Both the position numbers and the translations under genes were made by a program. Shown in pieces: positions 26,166 through 34,314 of a stretch of DNA of 64,000 bases. How positions within the stretch are numbered: the stretch's first letter is position 1; every line of letters begins with the position of its first letter. The DNA lies in the NCBI GenBank assembly GCA_016702705.1, contig JADJDM010000002.1, positions 1 to 64,000 of the forward strand. The letters run 5' to 3'. The notes beneath the pieces were generated by a model. It had not been told where the DNA came from and made no database searches. It was given only the letters and a program-made list of their open reading frames with translations. Source of the DNA: Bacteroidota bacterium (GTDB taxonomy: Bacteria > Bacteroidota > Bacteroidia > B-17B0 > Aurantibacillaceae).

Positions 26166-26920
26166 ATGTTAACTAAACGTATAATTCCTTGTTTGGATAT
26201 AAAAAACGGGAGAACCGTAAAAGGAGTTAATTTTGAAAATATCCGTGATGCTGGAGATCCAGTTGAACTAGCTATTCGTTATTCGGATGAAGGGGCAGAT
26301 GAATTGGTGTTTTTAGATATTACTGCAACAAACGAAAAAAGAAAGACACTAAGTGAATTAGTGCGCAATATTTCAAAACATATCAGTATTCCATTTACTG
26401 TTGGTGGTGGAATTTCTTCTATTGAAGATGTTGAGTTATTGCTTAATTGTGGAGCAGATAAAGTTTCAATTAACACATCAGCTTATACAAATCAAAACCT
26501 CGTTAATTCTTTGGCTAAGAATTTTGGGAGTCAATGTGTTGTTATAGCAATTGATGTTAAGAAAGAGAATGATGAGTGGTTTGTTTATTTAAATGGTGGC
26601 ACTAAAAAAACAGATACCTTGGCATTAGACTGGGCTAAAAAAGTGTGTGAGGAAGGTGCAGGAGAAATACTGTTAACGAGCATGAATAATGATGGAACAA
26701 AAGCAGGCTTTGCTTTGGATATTACTTCAACTATTTCTGAAGTTGTAAACATTCCGGTTATCGCTAGTGGCGGTGCCGGTACAATAGAACATTTAAAGAT
26801 GTTTTTTTGCAAGGCAAAGCAGATGCAGCATTGGCAGCAAGTATTTTCCATTTTAAGGAAATAGAAATTGTTGATTTGAAAAAATATTTGAATAGTAATA
26901 ATATTAAAATGAGATTGTAA
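26166..26920 (+). pseudogene. hisF: Imidazole glycerol phosphate synthase, cyclase subunit, with one frameshift
   Basis: Family signatures run from MLTKRIIPCLDIKNGRTVKG through FLDITATNEKRK, TVGGGISSIEDVE, NGGTKKTDTLALDWA and VIASGGAGTIEHLK. There the frame changes: one A seems missing from the A run near 26797, after which the other frame reads DVFLQGKADAALAASIFHFK and stops at 26918-26920. With the A restored, the protein has the normal 251 residues. The other his genes are complete and the operon has an intact attenuator, so a sequencing error is more likely than a true null allele. Confidence 0.85.
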
Positions 26921-26922
26921 AA

Positions 26923-27517
26923 ATGGAAATAGATTTTAAAAAATATCAGGATGGTTTAGTTCCTGCAGTAATACAAGATGCAAGTACTAAAAATGTTTTA
27001 ATGCTTGGCTTTATGAATGAAGTGGCATATTCAAAAACATTGGAAACTAAAAAAGTTACTTTTTATAGCAGAAGCAAACAACGTTTATGGACTAAAGGTG
27101 AAGAAAGTGGCAATTATTTAAATTTGGTTGAGATACTGAATGATTGCGACAATGATACTTTATTAATTAAAGTAAATCCAGTGGGACCCGTTTGCCACAA
27201 AGGAACTGATACTTGTTGGGATGAAAAGAACGAAAAAGAATTTTCTTTTTCAATTAGAAGATATAATTGAAAGGAAACGAGGCGAAGATCCAGAAACATC
27301 TTATACTGCCTCTTTATTTAAAAAGGGAATTAATAAAATAGCTCAAAAAGTAGGCGAAGAGGCTATTGAAACAGTTATTGAAGCAAAGGATAACAATGAT
27401 GATTTGTTTTTGAATGAATCGGCTGATTTGCTTTTTCATTACTTAATATTATTGCAAGCGAAAAACTTTAAACTACAAGATATAATTGAAGTGCTTGAAA
27501 AGAGGAATAAAAAATAG
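26923..27517 (+). pseudogene. hisIE: Bifunctional phosphoribosyl-AMP cyclohydrolase / phosphoribosyl-ATP pyrophosphatase with one frameshift
   Basis: The HisI part has VLMLGFMNEVAYSKTLET, FYSRSKQRLWTKGEESGN and the zinc motif NPVGPVCHKGTDTCWDE. The HisE part has FLFQLEDIIERKRGEDPETS, GINKIAQKVGEEAIETVIEA and LNESADLLFHYLILL. They lie in different frames, shifted at a T run near 27243. Bacteroidota normally encode one fused HisIE, and the residues across the junction (EKEF and FLFQLEDIIE) join smoothly if one T is removed. If the reading were real, HisI would end at 27270 and HisE would need its own start. Confidence 0.85.
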
Positions 27518-27518
27518 T

Positions 27519-29098
27519 TTATTCCTCCAAAAGCATTAAATACGATAGATTCGAAGCTTCGTTTGCTGCGAATGCTTTTTTCACCTCTTCTATAAAATCT
27601 TTATTGTTTAAATAGAAAGGCAAAAAATTATCATGTCGTTCCTGAATATTATTTTCAGGGAAGAACTTATTCTTAAGTGTTTTTATTTGATTTATTGCTG
27701 TTTCATTTTTTGCTTTAATGGAGCGAATGATTTTTTGCTCAATCATTTCAATTCCTTTTAATGTCTTCTGTAATTCAGCAGCAACAGTACCTTCCAGTGT
27801 TTTGTCAATTTGCCCCGCTGTTAATTTTATTTTTTCGAATAAATTACTTAGTTCATTCTTCTCCGCACTTAACTCTATTTCCTCAGCTTCTGAGCTAATT
27901 AGTTTTTTTGTAAGTGCTTCAATACTTTCAAATAAGTCAAGTAATTCAAAATTTAGTTTTTGCAATTTACCTTGACTTCCTTTATCAATTACCATTGCAA
28001 AGTTTCTTGGTTGTAAAAGCGGGTAGGGTAGGGCAAATGCTTCGAACATTTTTTTGTATTGCAACCAGTAAACAATTTCTCCAGGACCACCAACATAAGC
28101 AATGTTCGGCATTATTTTTTGCTGGTACATTGGACGTAAAATAACGTTCGGACTAAATCTTTCAGTTTCTGATTCTAATTTTTGCTCGAGTTCTGCTTTG
28201 CTGAATTCAATACTTGTATTATTAATACAATAGTTGTCTCCTCTAAGTTCTATGCGCTCTCTAAGATTGTTGTCAGTGTAAAATACATTGATTTCTCTTG
28301 GGTTTACTTGTACTGAGTATCCGTTTTCAGTTAGATAGTTATTAGTTTCACTAACTGTTTTAATAGCTTTATTTTCAAAAATGTCTTTTTTAAATTCAGT
28401 AATAAATTGTTTTTTCAACTCCTTATTGTCTGCATCTAAAATCACTAATCCATGAGCACCAAATAAGTCATTTACCAATAAACGCGTGGCTGTTGCTAGA
28501 TTACTTGATTTATAAAAGCTTTCAATCTTAGTGTATAATTCAACTGCTCTGTCGCTTGTTCCTAAAATTGTTTTTAGTTCTTCTAAAGCAGGCGCTATTT
28601 CATTTATTTTAAAATCTCCTACCTTACCTTTTTGTTCGGTTTGCCAAGCTAATTTTTTTCCAAATAGAAATGCATGGTTCACTTCTTCAAAATCATGATC
28701 CTCGCTTGCCATCCAATATACAGGGACAAAGTTTTTATCTGCATGTTTTTTGTTTAGCTCTTCACAAAAATTAATTACAGTAAGTATTTTGTAAATAAAG
28801 AACAAAGGTCCTGTAAACAAGCATAGTTGATGCCCCGTTGTTACTGTGTAAGTAGTATTGTTTCGTAATGATTCAATGTTTTTCTTTGTTGCTTCTGAAA
28901 TTGAAATGCTTGAATTTTGTTTTAGTAATTCTTCAACCAATAAAATTCTATCAACATGTAATATTCGTTTACATCAAAATTGCTAAAATGAAATTCATAC
29001 AATGATTTTGTTTTTTCGTTTTGCGAAACAAAGTCAAGCATCAATTTTGAAAATTGCCCCGTTGACTCTAAACTAGTTGTTTGTGATTTGTAGCTCAT
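27519..29098 (-). pseudogene. bshC: Bacillithiol synthase (cysteine-adding enzyme), one frameshift
   Basis: The C-terminal 473 residues are open and carry the BshC pattern: TVTTGHQLCLFTGPLFFIYK, VPVYWMASEDHDFEEVNHA, RLLVNDLFGAHGLVILDAD, VGGPGEIVYWLQYKKMF and ending LSYLMLLEE. The N-terminal 50 residues (MSYKSQTTSLESTGQFSKLM from 29098) are in another frame; one base appears missing near 28950, where the reading would be EYYM-DRILLVEELLKQ. BshC joins cysteine to glucosaminyl-malate to make bacillithiol, the low-molecular-weight thiol of many Bacteroidota. It lies 1 nt after the NUDIX gene. Confidence 0.85.
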
Positions 29099-29099
29099 C

Positions 29100-29720
29100 T
29101 TACCAGCCCATATTAGTTAAAACATCTATCACACTTGGAAATGTATTTTTCATAGGCTTAGTAACTTCTTTTTTCTTAAACATTTTTAATTCAGTTATAC
29201 CTTCCTCAATTTGTGGAACTAGCTTTTGCTTAGTAGGCATAGTCATTTCGTACCAATGGGTTTTCTTTAAAATTAAATCACCTTTTAAAGGATAGATATG
29301 ATAGGTTGCAGGAAGAGTTTTAATAATTTTTAATTTCGAAACTCCGCACTCTTCTTTACACTCACGCGCTGCTGCTTTTTTCGGAGTTTCTCCTTTATCT
29401 ATTTTTCCTTTTGGTAAATCCCATTTATTGTTGCGATACATAAACAATGCGCCATCTGCATTATGAATAAATCCACCTGCCGCTTCAATAATTCTAAATA
29501 AACTAAAAAATAATTTCTGAACTTTTGTTTGTTTTTCCGAAATAAAAACAAGGGTACTACAATTATCCTGTTTCAAAAACCAGTCGAAATCTTGCTTTAA
29601 ACTGTTTAAATCTTCCGAATTACTTAATACCGTCAATTTTTTGTCGAAGTCAGGCAGGGATTGGTCTTTATTTAAAAAGCATACTTGCTTTTCGTTGAAG
29701 TAGATAGTTAAATTGTTCAT
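29100..29720 (-). CDS. NUDIX hydrolase
   Basis: A 206-residue protein. The Nudix box is complete: GKIDKGETPKKAAARECKEE followed by CGV, matching G-x5-E-x7-REUxEExGU, near residues 115-137. The approximately 75 residues before the domain have no clear family (NNLTIYFNEKQVCFLNKDQS) and may be a binding or regulatory part. NUDIX enzymes cleave nucleoside diphosphates linked to other groups; the substrate is not predictable. It probably forms an operon with bshC. Confidence 0.88.
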   Translation of the reverse strand: MNNLTIYFNEKQVCFLNKDQSLPDFDKKLTVLSNSEDLNSLKQDFDWFLKQDNCSTLVFISEKQTKVQKLFFSLFRIIEAAGGFIHNADGALFMYRNNKWDLPKGKIDKGETPKKAAARECKEECGVSKLKIIKTLPATYHIYPLKGDLILKKTHWYEMTMPTKQKLVPQIEEGITELKMFKKKEVTKPMKNTFPSVIDVLTNMGW

Positions 29721-29729
29721 AACTCAGCG

Positions 29730-29759
29730 TTTGGGTTTTTAAGCAGAATGGTAAATTTG
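29730..29759 (+). promoter_or_regulatory. pyrE promoter (TTTG-N18-TAAATTTG)
   Basis: TTTG at 29730-29733 and TAAATTTG at 29752-29759 form a near-consensus Bacteroidota promoter. The -7 element ends 4 nt before the pyrE ATG at 29764, so the mRNA would be leaderless or nearly so. Confidence 0.6.
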
Positions 29760-29763
29760 TAGC

Positions 29764-30405
29764 ATGACAACCATTGATATTTCATCTCACAAAATTGCAG
29801 AATATTTACTTCAAATCAAAGCTATTAAACTTCAACCTGAAAATCCTTTTGTTTGGGCTTCAGGATGGAAATCACCAATTTACTGCGACAATCGCAAAAC
29901 ACTTTCTTATCCTGTTGTTCGTACATTCATTCGTCAACAGTTTGTAGAAACAATTAAGAAAGAATTTGGTAAGCCAGATGTTATAGCAGGTGTTGCTACT
30001 GGTGGTATTGCACAAGGTGCTTTAGTGGCACAAGAGTTAGGATTACCTTTTGTTTACGTTCGTAGCGAAGCAAAAAAACATGGTATGACAAACATGATTG
30101 AAGGCGTTATTGAAGCGGGGCAATCTGTAGTGGTTATCGAAGATTTAATCAGCACAGGTGGCAGCAGTCTTAAAGCTGTAGAAGCTTTGCGCGAAGCAGG
30201 TGCTGTAGTTAAAGGAATGGTTGCTATATTTACTTATGATTTTAAAATTGCTGCAGATAATTTTGAAGCAGCAAAATGTCAATTAATTACATTAAGTGAT
30301 TATAATATTTTGATGGACGAAGCTTTAAAAAATAATTATATCACAGAAAAGGATGTTGACTCGCTAAAAAAATGGCGTGAAGCACCTGATAAATGGGGCA
30401 ACTAA
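29764..30405 (+). CDS. pyrE: Orotate phosphoribosyltransferase
   Basis: A 213-residue enzyme that makes OMP from orotate and PRPP in pyrimidine synthesis. Key motifs are WASGWKSPIYCDNRKTLSYP at the N-terminus, GVATGGIAQGALVAQEL, FVYVRSEAKKHGMTNMIEG with the flexible-loop lysines, and the PRPP-binding motif VVVIEDLISTGGSSLKAVEA. The length and all motifs are normal. The SDR downstream starts 2 nt after its stop. Confidence 0.96.
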   Translation: MTTIDISSHKIAEYLLQIKAIKLQPENPFVWASGWKSPIYCDNRKTLSYPVVRTFIRQQFVETIKKEFGKPDVIAGVATGGIAQGALVAQELGLPFVYVRSEAKKHGMTNMIEGVIEAGQSVVVIEDLISTGGSSLKAVEALREAGAVVKGMVAIFTYDFKIAADNFEAAKCQLITLSDYNILMDEALKNNYITEKDVDSLKKWREAPDKWGN

Positions 30406-30407
30406 AT

Positions 30408-31181
30408 ATGAGCAACACAAAAGTAGTAGTAGTAACAGGCGGACTTGGTTTACTTGGTAAAGCTTTCTTACAGTCTTTAATAAGTAATGGACACATTGCT
30501 GTTGCTGCTGATATTACTGATGCTGCTTCTGCTGATTTTATTACTGAATTAAAAAAGGAAAATCTTCCAACCGAAAATTACTTTTACGTTTCTATAGATA
30601 TTTCTTCGAAACAATCAGTACTTAATTGTATTGATGTTGTTTCTAAAAAGTTTGGTCGTATTGACGCCTTAGTTAATAATGCACATCCACGAAATGCTAA
30701 TTACTTAAAGAAATTAGAAGAAGCTGAGCACACCGATTTTTGTGACAATTTGAGTACACATGTTGGAGGTTTCTTTTTATGTATGCAACAATTTTCTTTA
30801 TTCTTTAAAAAGCAAGGACATGGAAATGTAGTTTCAATGTGTTCTATTTACGGAATAATGGCTCCACGTTTTGAAGTGTATGAGAATGCAGATTTTAGTA
30901 TGCCTGTTGAATACGCTGCTATTAAATCTGGGATTTTACATTTAACGAAGTACTTTGCAAAGTATTATAAAGGACAAAACATACGCTTTAATTGCATTAG
31001 TCCAGGTGGAGTTAAAAACAATCAGCATCCTGATTTTATTAAACGTTACAATTCGTATGGAATGAATAAGGGAATGTTAGATAAAGAAGATTTAACAGGA
31101 ACCTTATTGTTTTTAGTTTCTGATGCATCACAATACATCAATGGTCAAAACATTGTTGTGGATGATGGTTTTAGTTTGTAA
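30408..31181 (+). CDS. PtmA-like short-chain dehydrogenase
   Basis: An SDR of 257 residues from MSNTKVVVVTGGLGLLG (NAD motif). It carries LVNNAHPRNANYLKKLEEAE, NVVSMCSIYGIMAPRFEVYE, VEYAAIKSGILHLTKYFAKY with the YxxxK catalytic pair, and NGQNIVVDDGFSL. These match the subgroup that includes PtmA from flagellin-glycan (legionaminic/pseudaminic acid) loci rather than FabG. It is transcribed with pyrE but no other glycan genes are nearby, so the substrate is only a guess. I prefer the ATG at 30408 because the earlier in-frame start overlaps pyrE. Confidence 0.85.
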   Translation: MSNTKVVVVTGGLGLLGKAFLQSLISNGHIAVAADITDAASADFITELKKENLPTENYFYVSIDISSKQSVLNCIDVVSKKFGRIDALVNNAHPRNANYLKKLEEAEHTDFCDNLSTHVGGFFLCMQQFSLFFKKQGHGNVVSMCSIYGIMAPRFEVYENADFSMPVEYAAIKSGILHLTKYFAKYYKGQNIRFNCISPGGVKNNQHPDFIKRYNSYGMNKGMLDKEDLTGTLLFLVSDASQYINGQNIVVDDGFSL

Positions 31182-31187
31182 GAGGAA

Positions 31188-31430
31188 TTATTTTCCTGCT
31201 CCTTCTTCGATTCTTTTTTGATGTCTTTTACGTTGACGCTTTTTAAATGCGTAAAAGAATCCTGATAAAAACGTAAGCACTAAAAAGTAGATTGCTTGAT
31301 TTCTATCGCCTTGAATAAGCATGTATGCTGTTAATACAACAGATATAACAATAAACACTAACCAAAGATATTCGTTGATTTTTAAGATGGTTAACATCTT
31401 CTTCTCATTTGCTAATTGTTTACTGTCCAT
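31188..31430 (-). CDS. Small two-helix membrane protein
   Basis: An 80-residue protein with a charged start (MDSKQLANEKKMLTILKINE), membrane helices at about 22-40 and 47-64, and a very basic tail (KKRQRKRHQKRIEEGAGK) that fits the positive-inside rule. I do not recognise a family. It is convergent with the SDR gene, with 6 nt between them, and lies downstream of the L25 terminator. Confidence 0.65.
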   Translation of the reverse strand: MDSKQLANEKKMLTILKINEYLWLVFIVISVVLTAYMLIQGDRNQAIYFLVLTFLSGFFYAFKKRQRKRHQKRIEEGAGK

Positions 31431-31443
31431 AATGCTTTTGAAA

Positions 31444-31476
31444 TAAAAAAGCCCCCTGAGTAATCAGGAGGCTTTT
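31444..31476 (-). terminator. Rho-independent terminator after rplY
   Basis: Stem AAAAGCCCCCTGA against TCAGGAGGCTTTT with one C-A mismatch and a 4-nt loop. On the minus strand it is followed by a T run, about 15 nt after the rplY stop. Confidence 0.8.
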
Positions 31477-31490
31477 AATTAATAATGAAA

Positions 31491-32087
31491 TTATTTTTTA
31501 GCTTTTTTGTCATCCTTAGCAGCAGCTTGTTCAGCTTGTGCTACGGCACGTGTAGTGTTAACAGAAACTACTGATACGTTTTTAGCGTTTAATAATTCAA
31601 CACCTTCAATGTTGATTTCGCCAACAGTAACTGATTTACCAATTACTAATTTCTCGATGTTGATATCGATAGTATCAGGCAATTTGTTAGCTAAACCTCT
31701 TACTTTTAACTTACGTAATTTGATAGTTAATTTACCACCCGCACGAACACCTTCAGATGTACCTACAGTTTTAACAGGGATTTGCATAGTTAAAGGTTTT
31801 CCTTCAACGATTTCTAAGAAATCAGCATGGATTAATCTGTCTGTTAAACGGTGAAATTGAGTTTCTTGAAGAATAGTAAGATATTTTTTACCATCAATGT
31901 TCACTTCAACCTGACAAGCATCTGGAGTAAAGATGATAGTTTTGAAATCTTTTTCTAAGGCAGAGAAATGGATTTGTTCTTTTCCACCATAAATAACGCA
32001 AGGTACTTTACCTTCGTTTCTTAACGCAGTTGCGTTAACGCTTCCTACGCTCGCACGTGTCGAGCCGCTCAATGCTACAATTTTCAT
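31491..32087 (-). CDS. rplY: 50S ribosomal protein L25 (general stress protein Ctc form)
   Basis: A 198-residue protein with the N-terminal 5S-rRNA-binding domain (VPCVIYGGKEQIHFSALEKD, PDACQVEVNIDGKKYLTILQ, HRLTDRLIHADFLEI) and the C-terminal Ctc beta domain (VKTVGTSEGVRAGGKLTIKL, LPDTIDINIEKLVIGKSVTV). An alanine/lysine-rich tail follows. It binds 5S rRNA in the large subunit. It lies downstream of prs with a 77-nt gap, a common pairing. Confidence 0.95.
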   Translation of the reverse strand: MKIVALSGSTRASVGSVNATALRNEGKVPCVIYGGKEQIHFSALEKDFKTIIFTPDACQVEVNIDGKKYLTILQETQFHRLTDRLIHADFLEIVEGKPLTMQIPVKTVGTSEGVRAGGKLTIKLRKLKVRGLANKLPDTIDINIEKLVIGKSVTVGEINIEGVELLNAKNVSVVSVNTTRAVAQAEQAAAKDDKKAKK

Positions 32088-32164
32088 ATTGTTTTTTTTT
32101 ATGTCTTACAAAGTCCCGCTACACTTTGCTCAACGCTATTATTAATTTTAATGCGAGTATTATC

Positions 32165-33097
32165 TTAAACAATAAAATGTGAACTAATCGATTCGTTACT
32201 GTGAACGTTTTTAATAACCATAGCAAATAAGTCAGCAACCGACAAGGCTCTAATTTTAGAACTTTGTTTTTTTGCTGGAATCGTATCTGTAATAATTAAC
32301 TCTGTTAGTTTTGAATTCTCAATATTTTCATGTGCTTTACCCGAAAGTAATCCATGTGTACAAATTGCTCTAACGCTTAACGCGCCTTTCTCCATCATCA
32401 TATCAGCAGCTTTGCAAAGCGTTCCGCCAGTATCAATTAAATCATCAATTAAAATGACGTTTTTTCCTTCAATATCTCCAATAGCAGTAATGTTATCTAC
32501 CACGTTTGCTTTTGTACGTTGCTTATAACAAATTACGATATCGCATTTTAAGTATTTAGCATAAGCATTAGCACGCTTGCTACCACCCATATCTGGAGCA
32601 GCAATGGTTAAGTTATCTAAATTTAAACTTTGAATGTAAGGCATGAAAATAGTTGAAGCATACAAGTGATCAACAGGTACGTTAAAAAAACCTTGAATTT
32701 GATCTGCATGTAAATCCATTGTCATTACACGAGTAGCACCTGCAACAGCAAGCATATCAGCAACCAATTTAGAACCGATAGCAACACGAGGTTGATCTTT
32801 TCTATCTTGACGAGCATAACCAAAGTAAGGTAATACAGCAATAATTTCTTTTGCAGAAGCACGCTTTGCAGCATCAATCATTAAAAGTAATTCCATTAAA
32901 TTTTCTGCAGGAGGGTCAGTGCTTTGAATTAAAAATACACTTTGCCCACGAACACTTTCTTCAAACGAAACTTGAACTTCACCATCGCTAAAGCGGATGC
33001 AGTTTACATTTCCTAAAGTACTTCCATAGGCAGCAGCAATTTTTTCTGCCAATGCTTTTGAAGAAGTTCCTCCAAATAAGCGTACGTTTGATTCCAT
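32165..33097 (-). CDS. prs: Ribose-phosphate pyrophosphokinase (PRPP synthetase)
   Basis: A 310-residue class I enzyme: RLFGGTSSKALAEKIA, NCIRFSDGEVQVSFEESVRG, LPYFGYARQDRKDQPR (ATP loop), VMTMDLHADQIQGFF, and the PRPP motif VILIDDLIDTGGTLCKAADM. It makes PRPP for purine, pyrimidine, histidine and NAD synthesis, so its product is used by hisG and pyrE in this window. I place the start at MESNVRLFGG because the longer frame begins upstream of the probable promoter's start site. Confidence 0.96.
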   Translation of the reverse strand: MESNVRLFGGTSSKALAEKIAAAYGSTLGNVNCIRFSDGEVQVSFEESVRGQSVFLIQSTDPPAENLMELLLMIDAAKRASAKEIIAVLPYFGYARQDRKDQPRVAIGSKLVADMLAVAGATRVMTMDLHADQIQGFFNVPVDHLYASTIFMPYIQSLNLDNLTIAAPDMGGSKRANAYAKYLKCDIVICYKQRTKANVVDNITAIGDIEGKNVILIDDLIDTGGTLCKAADMMMEKGALSVRAICTHGLLSGKAHENIENSKLTELIITDTIPAKKQSSKIRALSVADLFAMVIKNVHSNESISSHFIV

Positions 33098-33119
33098 TTT
33101 GATATTACTTTTAGGGGTG

Positions 33120-33127
33120 CAAATGTA
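33120..33127 (-). promoter_or_regulatory. -7 element of prs
   Basis: TACATTTG on the minus strand, giving a leader of about 18 nt before the start at 33097. Confidence 0.5.
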
Positions 33128-33167
33128 GTTCATTTACAGGGAATTTCCATGTTTTTTCTCATCTTTT

Positions 33168-33198
33168 TTTGCTCGTTACGAAACTAATTGTACTTTTG
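33168..33198 (+). promoter_or_regulatory. tRNA-Leu promoter (TTTG-N19-TACTTTTG)
   Basis: TTTG at 33168-33171 and TACTTTTG at 33191-33198, separated by 19 nt, match the Bacteroidota promoter consensus exactly. A short GCCCC/GGGGC hairpin (33205-33222) follows in the tRNA leader. Confidence 0.7.
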
Positions 33199-33268
33199 TC
33201 CCCCGCCCCATGAAAACGGGGCAAATTGCGGGTTGAGCAATTAAAATACCCAACCATGACTAATTAAT

Positions 33269-33352
33269 GCCCAGTTGGCGGAATTGGTAGACGCGCTGGT
33301 CTCAAACACCTGTGTCTTCACTGACATGCCGGTTCGAGTCCGGCACTGGGTA
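33269..33352 (+). tRNA. tRNA-Leu (anticodon CAA)
   Basis: A class II tRNA: acceptor GCCCAGT with ACTGGGT, discriminator A, anticodon loop CTCAAAC giving CAA, a long variable arm, and T arm GCCGG-TTCGAGT-CCGGC. One T-T mismatch is seen in the anticodon stem. CCA is not encoded. Confidence 0.93.
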
Positions 33353-33355
33353 CAG

Positions 33356-33387
33356 AAGCAGACTATTTTTTAATAGTCTGCTTTTTT
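33356..33387 (+). terminator. Terminator after tRNA-Leu
   Basis: AAGCAGACTATT (33356-33367) pairs perfectly with AATAGTCTGCTT (33372-33383) around a TTTT loop, followed by a T run. Confidence 0.85.
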
Positions 33388-33534
33388 GTTTCTAAACCCC
33401 AGTAGAATCAAGCAATTTCAAATAAAAAATCATTTCGATATTTTAGTGGTTAAATAATCCGAATTTCTAGTTGCATTGATAATGAAGCAATTGCGAGTTA
33501 GAGTCCGGTTCACCCAAAACCAAACTAAAAAATC

Positions 33535-33735
33535 ATGAACTCAAAACCTAAAAAACGATTAAGTATTGATGAATTAAAATCATATCCCGGATTTGAAAAT
33601 TATACTGATGAAATGGCTGAAGAAACAATAGCTAGTCTTGAAGCATTATCAATTTTGTTTTATGAACACTATCAAAAATCAATTCAGCAAAAGGAAAAAT
33701 TAGAATTAGTAAGATCAAAAAATGCTAAAGAATAA
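33535..33735 (+). CDS. Small acidic/basic hypothetical protein
   Basis: A 66-residue soluble protein (RLSIDELKSYPGFENYTDEM, then AEETIASLEALSILFYEHYQ and a basic end). It is mostly helical with no membrane segment. Codon use and base composition match neighbouring genes. It looks like the small helical proteins often found among accessory genes in Bacteroidota, but I assign no function. It stands alone between tRNA-Leu and the HxlR regulator. Confidence 0.55.
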   Translation: MNSKPKKRLSIDELKSYPGFENYTDEMAEETIASLEALSILFYEHYQKSIQQKEKLELVRSKNAKE

Positions 33736-33789
33736 AGGTTATTTATTCTGAATGCAGAAATCATAGATTTAGTTATTCCAACCCGGTGC

Positions 33790-34173
33790 CTATCTTTTTT
33801 TTTTATTTTCACTATAGACAGATTTTCTATAAGCCGTTCCCCATTTTGCCAATTCATCTATAAGGGAAGAAAGCGTTTTGCCATATTCTGTTATAGAATA
33901 CTCTACGGTTATTGGCTTTGTGTTCATTACTGTTCGACTAACCAAATTATTCATTTCCAAATCTTGAAGTTCCTTTGAAAGCATTTTAGTTCCAATTCCA
34001 TCTATTTCCCTTAATAAATCCATAAACCCCAATGTATTGCCTTCAATGAGTGTTCCCAAGATGTGAAACTTCCATTTTCCAGACAACAAACTCATTGCAT
34101 CATTAATTGCTTGCATTCTTACTTTACAGACTGGTGTAGAGTTTATTTTAGCGCGCTTTTTCATGGATTTCAA
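33790..34173 (-). CDS. HxlR-family transcriptional regulator
   Basis: A 127-residue winged-helix regulator. CKVRMQAINDAMSLLSGKWK contains the conserved cysteine and GKW motif; GFMDLLREIDGIGTKMLSKE is the recognition helix region; ITVEYSITEYGKTLSSLIDE is the wing and dimer helix. HxlR proteins usually respond to aldehydes, quinones or oxidants and repress the divergent gene. The divergent SnoaL-DsbA pair and the palindrome at 34210-34233 fit this. A second start at 34164 is possible. Confidence 0.9.
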   Translation of the reverse strand: MKSMKKRAKINSTPVCKVRMQAINDAMSLLSGKWKFHILGTLIEGNTLGFMDLLREIDGIGTKMLSKELQDLEMNNLVSRTVMNTKPITVEYSITEYGKTLSSLIDELAKWGTAYRKSVYSENKKKR

Positions 34174-34190
34174 TTGATTTATTTGAATTA

Positions 34191-34283
34191 CAAAATTACA
34201 AATCTCTTTAGTAGTTTCCTATAGGAAACTACTTTCTAAAAGGAAACCCATAGTGATTATACATTTGATGTGCTATAGTTTTG
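34191..34283. promoter_or_regulatory. Divergent promoters with HxlR-type operators
   Basis: AGTAGTTTCCTA-TAGGAAACTACT (34210-34233) is a perfect 24-bp palindrome, and a second imperfect copy TTTCTAAAAGGAAA follows at about 34233-34247. TAATTTTG on the minus strand (34191-34198) serves the regulator and TAGTTTTG (34276-34283) serves the SnoaL gene. The palindrome covers the -33 region of the regulator promoter, so autoregulation is expected. Confidence 0.75.
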
Positions 34284-34314
34284 TACCATCAATAAAAATT
34301 AAAAATTTGAGAAA

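Noticed and set aside
33205..33222. GCCCC/GGGGC hairpin before tRNA-Leu as a riboswitch
   Set aside because: Only five base pairs and no terminator; it lies in the short 5' leader of a tRNA transcript and is not informative.
33485..33525. tRNA-like 3' fragment GAGTCCGGTTCACCC after tRNA-Leu
   Set aside because: It resembles a T-arm end, which could mark an attachment site, but no integrase or matching full tRNA copy is visible and the T stem does not pair.
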